This document shows positions 1-10,342 of a stretch of 64,000 nucleotides of DNA, in pieces. The stretch lies in NCBI GenBank assembly GCA_029964075.1, contig CM057149.1, positions 10,798,465-10,862,464 of the forward strand. Direction: 5' to 3'. Both the position numbers and the translations under genes were made by a program. Below the pieces are notes generated by a model that made no database searches, was not told the DNA's origin, and saw only the letters and a program-made list of their open reading frames with translations. This stretch comes from Patiria pectinifera (lineage: Eukaryota > Echinodermata > Asteroidea > Valvatida > Asterinidae). Each line of letters starts with the position of its first letter. The first letter of the stretch is position 1.

Positions 1-204
1 AGCTAGTATGGGTGGGGCCCTATAGTTGGCCGGCCACGCCAATCTTTGAATTTTGCAAAATGTTGCTGGACTAAAAAAAAACAGCTGGACAACTCATCCA
101 ATTAGGCAAAGCCACGTGGCAGGCCGGCCCTGTATGCAACACACATGCACGACGAATACATGGTGCCAGCATGCACCATCATGACCATGGAACTCCAGTC
201 CTAG

Positions 205-330
205 CTATAGTTGGGTTCGTATCGCACTATAGTTGGGACAGACCCAACTATAGTTGGGCCGACCCAACTGCCGCACTATAGTTGGGACAGTCCCAACTAT
301 AGTTGGGACTGATGCGATAGTTGGGGCGTA
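205..330. repeat. Cluster of CCAACTATAGTTGG palindromes
   Basis: The motif CCAACTATAGTTGG, itself a perfect palindrome, and partial versions of it recur about six times in 125 bp, spaced by short GC-rich linkers (GACAGAC, GCCGAC). Each copy could form a hairpin or bind a symmetric dimer. It directly precedes the foldback element at 364-911 and may be part of the same mobile unit. No coding content is seen. Confidence 0.7.
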
Positions 331-363
331 ACAGCGCGGCGCTGGCGAACCTCAAGGTTTGCG

Positions 364-911
364 GGTCCTACTAAAGCGCGTCAACAAGCGTCAACAAGCC
401 TCAACGGTCGTCAACGAGCGTCAACAAATTTTGTATAGGCTTTTGAACATTAAAAACAGCTTTATATGGTAGAAAAAGTAATAAAAAACATCTTCTGCAT
501 ATCAATTAAAGTTAAAATTATTTTAAAACTTGGTTTTTTGAACGCGAAATGTACGACGAATTTGTCGATAAAATTGGCCGCCATCTTGTTTGGATGGCGC
601 TGTAGACTTCACGCATGTGTAGTATGGCTCTGTACACTTCACGCATGCGTAGTACGGCTATAGCTACACATGAACAAGATGGCGGCCAACTTTTATCGAC
701 AAATTCGCCAAACATTTCGCGTTCAAAAAACCAAGTTTTAAAATAATTTGAACTTTAATTGATATGCAGAAGATGTTCTTTATCGCTTTTTCTACCATAT
801 AAAGCTGTTTTTAATGTTCAAAAGCCTTTACAAAATTTGTTGACGCTCGTTGACGACCGTTGAGGCATTGTTGACGCTTGTTGACGCTTGTTGACGCGCT
901 TTAGTAGGACC
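364..911. mobile_element. Foldback MITE with ~220-240-bp inverted arms
   Basis: Left arm 364-585 and right arm 672-911 are near-perfect reverse complements; both ends read TCCTACTAAAGCGCG inwards, followed by tandem GTCAACAAGC-type repeats. The loop is about 85 bp. The small open frames on both strands (466-663 and 518-715) are mirror images of the arms, not genes. Each arm carries AAGATGGCGGC next to the loop, a match to the YY1 consensus. No transposase is present, so this is a non-autonomous element. Confidence 0.85.
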
Positions 912-1126
912 GAGGTTTGCTGATGCATGCCATTGATGCCTCCTCCACAGATCAGCTGATCGAGACCAGGAGTGCAGGTAGGATGGGTTGCCCTATTATT
1001 AAATATTATTATCGTGGTACCTATCACGTTTCTCGTTCGGAATAGAGATTGCCCACTATTCACTAACCTTGAATTGTCCTGTCTTTTGTGTAGTGTACTG
1101 TGTGGTAATGGTATATTGTTGATGTA

Positions 1127-1735
1127 CCCTAACGTGGCGCGGCCCCTAACGTGGCGCACTTTTATTTTTCGCCTGTAGCGCCTAACTAGAGCAAAAGTTT
1201 TAACTGAAATTTCACAGAAAGTGAAATTTCATCAAGTTCTAAACACTCCTGTTCATAAATCGCGAGTTTATTTACCCGTTACAAAGTTAAAAGAAAAAAT
1301 TATTTTGGCGTGATTTTCCGATTTTATTTTCAAGTGCAAAGTGAACCCTTTGAAAATGCCCCGAAAAATAAGAAAATAATTTTCTGACAAACATCTGGCT
1401 GGGTATGTAAGTAAAGATAATAATGATTTATCAGAATTTATCAAGTTTACAGAAATTCTTAAATGTTAATTTGGAATTTTCCGAGATTTATTCAAGTGCG
1501 CCACGTTAGGGAACACTCCGCCAATTTGTGCCCAATTTCCGGTCGCGACCGTTTTTACATTTCGGATTAAATTTTATGAAACCGAAATTGTTCACAGAGG
1601 TTAAATAGCAAGCATTAAACAGGTAAAAGTACCAGTATTTCACTGCATGAATTTGAGGTTTATCAACAAAGAGGTTTGGCAACACTACACGAGGAAAGTT
1701 GGGTAAGTTTCGAAGTGCGCCACGTTAGGGAACAC
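1127..1735. mobile_element. Inverted-repeat element with CCCTAACGTGGCGC ends
   Basis: CCCTAACGTGGCGC occurs at 1128 (and again at about 1145), and its reverse complement GCGCCACGTTAGGG occurs near 1498 and at 1717-1730. The outer pair delimits a roughly 600-bp AT-rich segment without a long open frame. It looks like a MITE with repeated ends. The superfamily is not assigned. Confidence 0.6.
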
Positions 1736-1884
1736 GACTATACCTAAAAACGCAGTGGCTATTGTTACGGCAGCCGTAAACGTAATAACAATGGGATTTT
1801 CATTTGTCAATGTCAGTATTAGTAGTTCTTTGATACAAGTTCACAAGTTTCATGTGGGTATCTGTTGTCATTAATTTGTTTTAG

Positions 1885-2096
1885 AACGTGTCTCCACCTT
1901 GCGTGTGTTCAAAGCCCATACTGTTGTACGGCGCGGATCGGAGCACGTATTACTATTATTACACAAAACAGTCGTTGATAAAGTGCGACTTGTTTTTCTT
2001 CTTCGATCGAGCAACAACGGTGACATCACGTCAGACGCCCTCATTCGGCAAGTCGGTGCAAGGATTGAGCTTTGCCGCGCGGCGAACACATTGAGC
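1885..2096 (+). CDS. Possible exon, unidentified product
   Basis: A CpG-rich 212-bp block sits between a good acceptor (TTTGTTTTAG) and a good donor (GTAAGT at 2097). One frame stays open throughout and reads as a plausible protein of about 70 residues (..RVFKAHTVVRRG.., ..DALIRQVGARIELC..). No family is recognised. It has no in-frame Met, and its end phase would create a stop codon if it were joined directly to the ankyrin exons at 13090 or 13352, so it is not the missing N-terminus of that gene in this frame. It may equally be an untranslated exon or a CpG-rich promoter piece. Confidence 0.2.
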
Positions 2097-2099
2097 TGT

Positions 2100-2540
2100 A
2101 AGTTTTCAGAATATTTTGCTGTTTCTCTTCAAAATTTTTGCTGTAACTTCGCTGGAACAATGTAAGGGGTCTGATGGAATGTCATGAATGTGTAGATCAA
2201 TCCAGGGTAACTGTCTCTCTCATTTGTATTCTCTTTACCGGGTTTTTGGGGGTCTTTTTGTCCTCGCGCGGGTATGTGACTATGCTACTGTGAAGCCGTC
2301 ACCAAAGTATGCCAAATCGGTGGAGCGTTTGTATGAAAGGGTACCCGTAATTCAACGCTCCACTCAGTAGAGCTAGGCCTACTGCAACTTTTATAAAAAC
2401 ATGAGAAGAAAATATAAAATTAGAAGGAAAAAAAGTGGATTTGAACGTGATGAAATTCAGACTTTAGGTTTTATTTGCCTTTTAAAAAAATCCTCCAAAG
2501 CCTCAGGTTAAAATTAAAAAGGAAAAAAATGTGAGTGCAA
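2100..2540. other. No recognisable feature
   Basis: Unique-looking, moderately AT-rich sequence with short frames only. I see no repeat pair, RNA gene or supported exon here. Confidence 0.5.
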
Positions 2541-2544
2541 AACT

Positions 2545-2612
2545 GTGATGCGAACCCGCAACCTCGCGGTGCAAAATCCTACCCTCTATCGACTGAGCTG
2601 TCGCACTGCTTG
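2545..2612 (-). repeat. tRNA-like sequence (tRNA pseudogene or SINE head)
   Basis: Read on the - strand there is an A-box-like GACAGCTCAGTCGATAGAGG and, about 30 bases later, a B-box-like GGTTGCGGGTTCGCATC. These are the internal RNA polymerase III promoter boxes of tRNAs. The acceptor stem does not pair convincingly, so this is more likely a tRNA-derived repeat than a working tRNA gene. Confidence 0.4.
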
Positions 2613-2764
2613 CTAACACGCGGGGAAACAAATAATTATATGCCTGCGTGCGTATCAAAAAAGTATCGTAGAGGGCACTAAACAACGGCTGCCGTAAGGA
2701 TAGCCACTTCGAATTCAAAAGGCAGTGGATATTTTGCCGGAGACGGCAAACCTTTAGTAAACGT

Positions 2765-2950
2765 TAGAGTAGGGAGATGGGGGAGTACTATTCCAAGTCC
2801 CATTATCTCCCTCTCTTCCAATATCTCTCCCCCTCCCTTCCCAATATCTTTCCCTCCCTCTCCCAATATCTCCCCCTCCCAATATATACATATCTCTCTC
2901 CCCAAATATATCTCCCTCCCAATATATCTCTCCCCCAATATCTCAGTCTC
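2765..2950. repeat. CT-rich low-complexity tract
   Basis: Imperfect tandem CCCAATATCTCTCCC-type units, almost purely pyrimidine plus A, span this stretch. The open frames on both strands (prolyl/leucyl-rich or glycine/glutamate-rich) are by-products of the repeat. Confidence 0.8.
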
Positions 2951-3232
2951 AGAATCAGGCCAGGCTCTTAATATTTACAGTCGCCCTCTTGGAGATCTCA
3001 ACACAGACTCACAGCGACTGGTGCGCCCTCTATCAATACTTACAAATAAAAAAAAAAACCAGCGTTTTCTTAGGTTTACAAAACAAAGTTTTAACTTTAT
3101 TAAAACACATGTAACTTTAACAAAATATAATTTATAAACCAGAGATTTAAAAGAGGCGAAGTGCACTTTTCCTATGACATCATGTTACTGTATTTAAAAG
3201 AGGCAAAGGACACTTCTCCTACATGACATCAT

Positions 3233-3547
3233 ATCGTTTCGGTTTGCGGTAACACCATGTGGTAATAACTACTGCTTAGAAGATATTAGTTCTGAAAAGA
3301 ACTTGTCCTGCTTATTATCAACTTTGCTAAGTAGTTTTTTGTTCTGATAACTTATAAGAACAGTCCTGCTGTAAGTTCTAAACGAACTTGTCTTTGGTCT
3401 CTTACAGAACTTACAGCAGGACTGTTCTTATCAGAACAAAAAACTACTTAGGAAAGTTGATAATAAGCAGGACAAGTTCTTTTCAGAACTAATATCTTCT
3501 AAGCAGTAGTTATTACCACATGGTGTTACCGCAAACCGAAACGATAA
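3233..3547. mobile_element. Near-perfect foldback hairpin (~145-bp arms)
   Basis: The ends ATCGTTTCGGTTTGCGG and CCGCAAACCGAAACGAT are reverse complements, and the pairing continues inward for about 145 bp on each side to a loop of roughly 20-30 bp around 3385-3410. No coding capacity. It sits inside a tandem satellite (fragments on both sides share TGACATCAT and AGAGGAGAAGC-like words), so it probably inserted into that array. Confidence 0.85.
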
Positions 3548-3607
3548 CGATACCCCACCATGCAAAGCCTCAAATCGTATACATGACATCATGTTACTGT
3601 ATTTAAA

Positions 3608-3786
3608 AGAGGAGAAGCACGCTTCCCTTTGCTAATAATATTTATGACATCATTTTTATCGATGAAACTTAATTTACAGTTAGAGGAGAAGCACGCTTCC
3701 CTTTGCTAATAATATTTATGACATCATTCTTATCAATGAAACTTAATTTACAGTTAGAGGAGAAGCACGCTTCCCTTTGCTAATAA
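3608..3786. repeat. 74-bp tandem repeat, about 2.4 copies
   Basis: AGAGGAGAAGCACGCTTCCC starts at 3608, 3682 and 3756, an exact 74-bp period. The two full units differ by only about two bases. Diverged pieces of the same unit precede the foldback element (about 3145-3235) and follow it (about 3575-3607). Confidence 0.9.
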
Positions 3787-3905
3787 GGGAATAACAGTGT
3801 GAGGAGCCGGTCTTCACTGCGTGATAATGACCGGGTGTGGGGGTGACCTCCCACACCCGGTCATTATCATGCAGTGAAGACCGGATCCTCACATTGTTAT
3901 TCCCA
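3787..3905. repeat. 119-bp hairpin (GGGAATAACA...TGTTATTCCC)
   Basis: The two halves pair over nearly their whole length around a short loop near 3840-3850 (GGGTGTGGGGGTGACCTCCCACACCC). It interrupts the third unit of the 74-bp tandem repeat, so it is a foldback element inserted into that array. Confidence 0.8.
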
Positions 3906-3999
3906 TTAATAATTACCTTTATAACGAAATAAACAGTTAAAATGCTCCAATTTTGTGACTTTCTTTCGGCGATATTTCCAGACTTTTTTGTGTTAATGT

Positions 4000-4660
4000 T
4001 CATGGGCCATGTTTTAGCTTAACAGCTATAATGATGTTAACTCAACAGAAACTGCTGCCGTAGCGAAACAAATTACAACAATGGTTATATAACCAATAGA
4101 AAAATCACTGAAGCCTGTACATCCAAGACATACATGTAGGTGCGTGTACAGCTTCACTGATAGTTGTGCCTGCATAAAGACAACAGCCCACTGTCCACTC
4201 ACAAGATAGTTATTACAGTCAGCATCACCCAGGGTAGGAGTTCTTAAGCAGTTAACAAGATTTAGATTTATATCAAGTAGCAAAGGAGGGAGATGAAAGA
4301 TTAGAAAGATTACAGTTAATTAATTGAGTAGCATTAAGTATGAGATTTAAATGAATGATGGATAAAGGTTAACTAAATATTGTAAATAAAACTAACGACA
4401 ATAATTAATTGAATTAAACCGTTTGGGCAGTTGACAAAACATAACGTCAATACATGTAGGTCTTAAACCAATTAAACTGGTCATCTGATATTTTCTAACT
4501 ATTGAGGTGGTAGTAAACAAGAGACACTTGACCAATCAACAAAGGCCAATAATTTTATAAATCAGATAAAATTATGTATTTTTTCTATGTATTAAAAAAG
4601 CTAAAGCAATAGATGGGATTAATAAACTTTAATTTATTAATATAGTAATAAAAGTTTTTA
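4000..4660. other. AT-rich intergenic DNA
   Basis: AT-rich sequence with no convincing exon. The words TTTTCGGCGATATTTCCAG and GTTCATGGGC at about 3960-4010 recur near 50665-50700, so the left end belongs to a dispersed repeat. Confidence 0.5.
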
Positions 4661-4891
4661 TTGAAGAATTCGTCACCGTTTTCACGAAGAGGCAAATTTA
4701 GTATTTCACTGTCTGAACAAACATTTGAGATAATCGCGTTTAAAGTTGGCCCTTTTTTTCATAACAATTTGAAACTTAAAGATGCATAAAATATGCAAGA
4801 TTTATGTATCAGAGGAAAGAAGAGCTTCTAATCTTCCCAAACGTAGCAAACATTAAGAAAAATAGGTGATTAGTTTTGCAGAATTAATCAA

Positions 4892-5412
4892 TTAAAGGGA
4901 ATATACATCATTTGCTTTTGCTGTAATTTTCAGAAATGGATGGAATTGGGGGGTTGGAAATATATAGCAAATATAGTTACACTGACTTTTTTGAGGTTTT
5001 GGGTTCAAAAATGCCATAAAAACCAAGAAAAACAATCATTTTCCTGTAGTCTGGTTCCCTGACTCCATATAAGAAGAAACAGAGCAGTTTACATACATTG
5101 GGGAATTGTAAGGTCAGGGAACCAGTCTAGCTGGCTTGTACCCGTTCATAGGTGTGTAATCGATTGCAAACAAGTGCGATGGTCAATTGGGGCCAGTATT
5201 TGAAAAAAGCCAGTTTTTTCCAACGCTGGTCGGCCGACCAGCGTTGGAAATTGATACAAAAATACCACTTTTCTTGAAAATGACAGTATACCAGGTGCCA
5301 TGATTTTACAGGATGCTTTACACTGTCATTCACTAACAGTCCAGCAAGGTATTTGGAAATGATTTGGTAGTTTTATTTTTTGATGTTTGCAAATGTTGTA
5401 TTTTCCCTTTAA
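4892..5412 (+). mobile_element. TTAA-flanked MITE, subfamily A
   Basis: Bounded by TTAA on both sides. Terminal inverted repeats are AGGGAATATACATCATTTGC and GCAAATGTTGTATTTTCCCT. Inside are a second inverted pair (AGTCTGGTTCCCTGAC near 5050, GTCAGGGAACCAGTCT near 5114-5129) and a perfect 32-bp palindrome at 5218-5249 built on CGGCCG. It has no coding frame. The TTAA target fits a piggyBac-type transposase supplied in trans. Nearly identical copies elsewhere in the window point to recent activity. Confidence 0.85.
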
Positions 5413-5573
5413 GAGAAGTGGCTGTTCGTGAAACAAACAAAAAAGACCAATTAGCAAATTCGCCCCTTTGTGAAAATGCTAAAGTGGCTACGCGCAGATT
5501 TCGCCCTTCTGCGGTCTTGAGTAGACAATGCATTTTTTGTACAGCACGCGCAGATTCTGCCCCACTGCGCATG

Positions 5574-6014
5574 TGTGGCAGTGCCAAGTTTTACTCTTTT
5601 TTTTGATAGTGTATTAAATAGGAGTAGCTCCCCTTAGAAAAAGAAAATCATTTTAGTTGAAGTTTAGGTGTCCCCCCCCCCCTTTGTTGGTAGTGTGACC
5701 CCCTGTTTGTTTATTTAAGCCCACATGTTCCCCCTATAAAAGCTGCCACATGGTCAAGTCACACTTCAGTTCAGCCAGCAGACCAGCAGACACTAGACAT
5801 ACATGCATATATTTTCCTCCTAACTGGAGTGCCTGTTCTGCTTGAAGTTAGTCTGTTGCCGAGTCATTTGCTTTGACTTTATTCCTGCTTGAGTGTTCTT
5901 TGAAAGATCCACTATTCACACTGTGTTGGTTTTTGGTTTTAGTCTTTGGTTTTTAGGTTTTATTCTTTGCTTTTAGTGTGTTGTTTTTCCAGGTTACATT
6001 TTTTTTACTATTTT
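5574..6014 (+). repeat. 5' LTR of the gypsy-like element
   Basis: Starts TGTGGCAGTGCCAAG and matches 7346-7650 and then 8294-8395 of the 3' LTR closely. It contains a poly-C tract near 5672 and a TATAAA-like CCCCTATAAAAGC at about 5732, a plausible promoter. The primer-binding-like site follows directly. Confidence 0.7.
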
Positions 6015-7345
6015 TGGTGGAGAATCCGGGTAGGGAATATGTTTTTTAGAACTTAGCCAGGAATTGTTTTAATAGGGACTAGGCATTTTTGTTCAAAGGT
6101 TTTTTTGTTTGGTCATTGGCGGTCTTTAATTAGCTAGTTAAACCAACACAGTGCTGTTTTAGTGGATCCAAGGAGTTCACAATGGCAGCTGACGTCCTGA
6201 CTCCCCTTCAGCTGTGTGGGCTTGACCCACTGCCCACCAGCTCTGATCGAGTTAGCCAAGCGCCAAGGGCAGTAGTTGAGCCGCAGTTGCAGATGATGGA
6301 GCTGCTGCAGCATCAAGCTCAAATGCAACAAGTCATCCTTCAACAGTTTCAACAAATGGACATGTTGAAGGCTGTCATCTCGCGAGTTGTTGGAGAACAG
6401 CAAAGACAACATCTGTACATCCAGAGCCTGGAGTCTGCCCTACATCAAACGAAGTCAGCCAAAGATGTCCCTGTAGCCCCAGTCCCCATCGATGAACCAG
6501 ACCACAAGAGCAGAGAAGAGACCCCTCATCCCCTCTAGCAGACCATCAGAAGTAATCGCTACCACAGTCCCGACCAGTGGCCGAGTAAGCCAAGGTGATG
6601 AGGACATGATGAGACGTAGCCAAAGTCTGCGCCGAGCACAGCAACAGGATCCAGCCATCAGAAGGGTAGTGGACCTGAAGCTTGTAAATCCGAAGAGGAT
6701 GAGCCAGAGTAAGATGGCGCGTCAGCCGAAGATGGTACGGCGATTACTACATGTTTGGGAGAACCTAGAGGTCAGAGATGGTTTTCTGTTCTTTAGAAGA
6801 GGACATAAAGTGGTGCCAGTACTTCCCAGAGGAATGAGGGTGAAGTTCTTCACAACCTTACATCAAAGCATGGAGACATTTAGCTTTGGACTAGGTGCTG
6901 AATCTCGTCCGCCAACAGTACTTCTGGCCCAGTCTCCACAACGAGACGATGCAATACATGCGGCATCATCGAAGGCAGGTTCTGCAGAACGAGAGAGTCC
7001 TCCCGCCAGTCAAGTCTGAAGATGCGTGCAAGAACACAGCCTCGGTAGAAGTTTGTATCATCCGCCAGTCGCCTGAGTATGACAACGCGGTGTCTTCATC
7101 CAACGATGAACCCCAGCAACGAGAACAGACAGGCTCAAGTTCTGATCCTGAAGATTCAGCTGATGAAGACTGTCGCTCCAGCTCTGACGAGTCAGTGGAA
7201 ATTTCCACCTGGCCTAGATATATAATCAAATCCTCAGTCCAATTCCGAAGTTAATAATTTTGTATGTACACAACGTATATAAGTATTTTTGTATGGAATT
7301 TTTTTTGTGTTGTCAGGAGCCAACATTTTAAAGATGGCATAGGGG

Positions 7346-8611
7346 TGGCAGTGCCAAGTTTTACTTATGTATTTTGATAGTGTATTAAATAGGAGTAGCT
7401 CCCCTTAGAAAAAGAAAATCATTTTAGTTGAAGTTTGGATGTCCCCCCCCCCCTTTGTTGGTAGTGTGACCCCCCTGTTTGTTTACTTTAGCCCACATGT
7501 TCCCCCTATAAAAGCTACCACATGGTCAAGTCACACTTCAGTTCAGCCAGCAGACCAGCAGACACTGGACATACATGCATATATTTTCCTCCTAACTAGA
7601 GTGCCTGTTCTGCTTGAAGTTTATAGTCTGTTGCCAAGTCATTTGCTTTGGTGAGTTTTCTTTAGTATATTGTCTACTTTTCATTTATCATGTATAATTA
7701 TTTTTGAACTTTATTTCAGTTTTCATTTGGAAGTTTGTTATAGGAAAAGGTGATTTTTATCAGCTTTAATCTTTGAAGAAATGCCAGTTCTGAAGTGACC
7801 CTTTTCATATTATTTGGCTTAAGACTTAAGTATTTTTACTTCTTTTGATGATAGTTGTTTTTATCCTTTCTGTTTTAATGATGAAGGTTAAAGTTTTGTA
7901 TGAAAGTCTCATTTTGATTCCTTAAGAGAAAAGTTTCTAGTTGTTCTCGGCTGTTTGACTGCAACCTTGGTTTTACTGAAGATAGATTTTGCCTTGTTTC
8001 ATTCAGTAAGGTTTAGATTTCACTTTGATTTTCGATTTTCTCATTTTCTTTTTGCATATTTTTTAAAGTATACATGTAGATGATCTCAACCATGTGCTTT
8101 AGCTTTTCATAGAATTGTCTTTGTACTCATTTAACTCACATGGCCTGTGTATAGGATGGTGCCACTGGACTTGTTTTATTACCTGCTAATCCTTCACTTT
8201 GGGGATTAGAACTTGTTTATTACATCATGAATATTCATTAGATCATTTCCTTATACATGTATGTTTTTCCTTTTTGTATTTTCTTGTTTACAGACTTTAT
8301 TCCTGCTTGAGTGTTCTTTGAAAGATCCACTATTCACACTGTGTTGGTTTTTGGTTTTAGTCTTTGGTTTTTAGGTTTTATTCTTTGCTTTTAGTTTCTG
8401 GTTTTTGGTTTAAGGTTCTTGTGAATAAATTATTTTTGGTCCTTTTTTTGTTCGAAATCTAGAATTTGTCTCTGGTCTCTATTAATTCAATTTCCTCGCG
8501 ACTTTTCCCATCAAAGATCCTGAGTTTAGTTTAGTTTTGTTAGTTAATCCCCATTGAGTAATAGTCTTTATTACTCGAGTTCCCCGAAGTGTGTCATTTT
8601 TTACGGTTACA
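7346..8611 (+). repeat. 3' LTR with an intron-like block
   Basis: Begins TGGCAGTGCCAAG after a purine-rich tract and carries the same TATA-like box (about 7506). An AATAAA lies at about 8425. The block 7651-8293 begins GTGAGT, ends TTGTTTACAG and is absent from the 5' LTR at the matching point. About 200 bp at the right end also have no counterpart in the 5' LTR. Confidence 0.65.
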
Positions 8612-8964
8612 CATGCACCTTGAAATTCACCTCTTCGTGAAAACATTTTAATGCACGCGCATGGAATTCGCCCCTTCGTGATATACGCGCCATTGTATTA
8701 CATTTACAATTTATTTATTTACTGAACATTTAATTCCATAGATTGTGAAAATTCGCCCCCTTGTGAAAACGCAAAACGGCACTTTTGGCAAATTCGCCCA
8801 TTCTTTAATTAGGTTAATTAAGATTTTTAATTAATTGTTTGAAAGTATAGCCTAACCAGGTTGTAGATATTGATATAGTTATTCATTTTCACCAAAAATT
8901 TTTTTCCTGTAAAACACGATTTTCATGAAATTCGCCCCTTTGTGAAAACGGTGACGAATTATAC

Positions 8965-9400
8965 GATACTGAAACGGACTCCTAGACCCCAAGGCCATGC
9001 TGTAATTCAAAAGTACTTATTTGGTATTAAATGGCCAAGAAAAACATAAATATATCACAGAGGCACATGTAGGAAACATTCTGGTTGTTTATACTCGGGC
9101 CTCCGTGCAAAAGGGTATTTTCGTGCATTTTGTCAATAGGAGTGATTATCAAAATTGCCCTTTGGGTATTTGCCCTTTGGGTAATTTATATGAAGGCGCT
9201 TTATGGGCAATATCGTCCCTATCCACAATACTGTTTGGCCATTGTGCAATTCTATGCTGTATGAATTGTCCACTTAGTTTTGATAAAATTGATACGTGCT
9301 AGATAATAACTGCTCCTACATTATTCATCTGAGGAAGTTTGAAATCCTGACACACTTTGTGGATTTTCAATAAGAGTAAATATACCCCCCCCCCTCCTCC
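8965..9400. other. Intergenic, no supported feature
   Basis: Contains a 93-codon open frame (9021-9302) that resembles no family and has low-complexity repeats (CCCTTTGGGTA twice). I regard it as chance. Confidence 0.4.
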
Positions 9401-9409
9401 AAAACCCCC

Positions 9410-10100
9410 TTAGTCTGGTTCCCAGACCAAAAGATTCTGAATATTTCCGATGAATCTTAGGTCAGGTAGCCGCTAGTAATACATTGAAATACAAAAAGTC
9501 ATGTGACTAGAATGGGAGGAATGCCTCCTTTTGCCGAAAATAACCGAAGTTTGCCGAATGTATTTCGTCGAAATCTCAGATAGCGACTGGGTATTTCTGG
9601 GTATAAAATAGGTTATATTTTATAACTACCTTGCTAAAAATGTAAAAACAAAGAAATTGCATCAACAAACTTAAACTTCAGTGATGATTTTATGCATCAA
9701 TTATGCACTTCTAAGGATCGTACGAGGGGCAAGCTTTGCTGTGTATTTTAATCTGGTGACGGTTACCGGGATTCTCGTAAACTCAGCGTGGTCTCCATTT
9801 TGGCTTTGCCCGCTAAGATGATATTAGGGTCCCTAACTTTTAAGATTACGGGTCAACCTTCGTAAATTTTTCTTACAGAAATATCAAACTGTATTTGAAG
9901 CAGGTAATAATAGTTTTTAAAAATGACCGTAACATTTAAAGCAATAGGCCTAAGTGATAAGGTGAATTCGGAAACAAAGCCGAGCTTTGAAAAAGGGCTG
10001 TCAATGTTGTCATGTTTGTATTTAGCCCCGGAGGCTGCCTAACCTACCGTTTAGACGTCTGGGCGTCAGGGGAAATTGTCAGGTCAGGGATCCAGACTAA
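9410..10100. mobile_element. Inverted-repeat element, TTAGTCTGG ends
   Basis: Left end TTAGTCTGGTTCCCAGACC and right end GGTCAGGGATCCAGACTAA are imperfect reverse complements, each flanked by AAAACCCCC-like sequence that may be the target duplication. The end motif resembles the inner inverted pair of the TTAA MITEs (AGTCTGGTTCCCTGAC), so the families may share ancestry. No transposase frame is seen in the roughly 690 bp. Confidence 0.6.
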
Positions 10101-10342
10101 AACCCCCTCCCCCCCCTAAAAAAAAAAACACACCAAAGATTACCTTCGTATCCGGTCTTACTTTGTCATACAGATAGCACAATGACGTGGTTTCAACAAG
10201 GCAAGCACCCTTACGTCAGAGACCAAGGTAAAACATTCATCATTTGTTTCCATCTTTGAAAGAATCTTTTCATATATTCCACTCCCCAGCCACTCCCATG
10301 CCCACCTTACCTTGTGATTGTAATCAGTATATTTCTTTAATA

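Larger units (their letters stand above)
5574..8611 (+). mobile_element. Broken Ty3/gypsy-like LTR element (fossil)
   Basis: 5' LTR about 5574-6014, internal region about 6015-7345, 3' LTR about 7346-8611. The element is flanked by CATG on both sides, a likely 4-bp target duplication. A primer-binding-site-like TGGTGGAGAATCCGGG follows the 5' LTR. The internal part holds a short gag-position frame rich in Gln (6182-6538, predicted coiled coil) and a remnant resembling the integrase N-terminal zinc-binding region (about 6740-7000). No reverse transcriptase is recognisable, so it is non-autonomous and broken, with several breaks. The shared LTR parts are very similar, which suggests a fairly young insertion. 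The 3' LTR alone carries a GT...AG-bounded block (7651-8293). Confidence 0.75.
4667..8960. mobile_element. 4.3-kb terminal-inverted-repeat element with nested insertions
   Basis: Left end AATTCGTCACCGTTTTCAC (4667) and right end GTGAAAACGGTGACGAATT (to 8960) are reverse complements, with similarity extending to about 32 bp (AGAGGCAAATTT / GAAATTCGCCCCTTT). Several internal AATTCGCCCCTTYGTGAAAA copies lie at 5455-5580 and 8620-8790. The inside is occupied by a TTAA-flanked MITE (4892-5412) and an LTR element (5574-8611), so the original element was probably only about 700-800 bp. No transposase is seen. Confidence 0.65.

Noticed and set aside
466-715. Similar small frames on both strands
   Set aside because: They are mirror images created by the inverted arms of the 364-911 foldback.
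2545-2612. Functional tRNA gene
   Set aside because: A and B boxes are present, but acceptor and anticodon stems do not pair convincingly; kept as a tRNA-derived repeat.
9021-9302. 93-codon + strand frame
   Set aside because: Contains internal duplicated words, no splice context and no recognisable domain.
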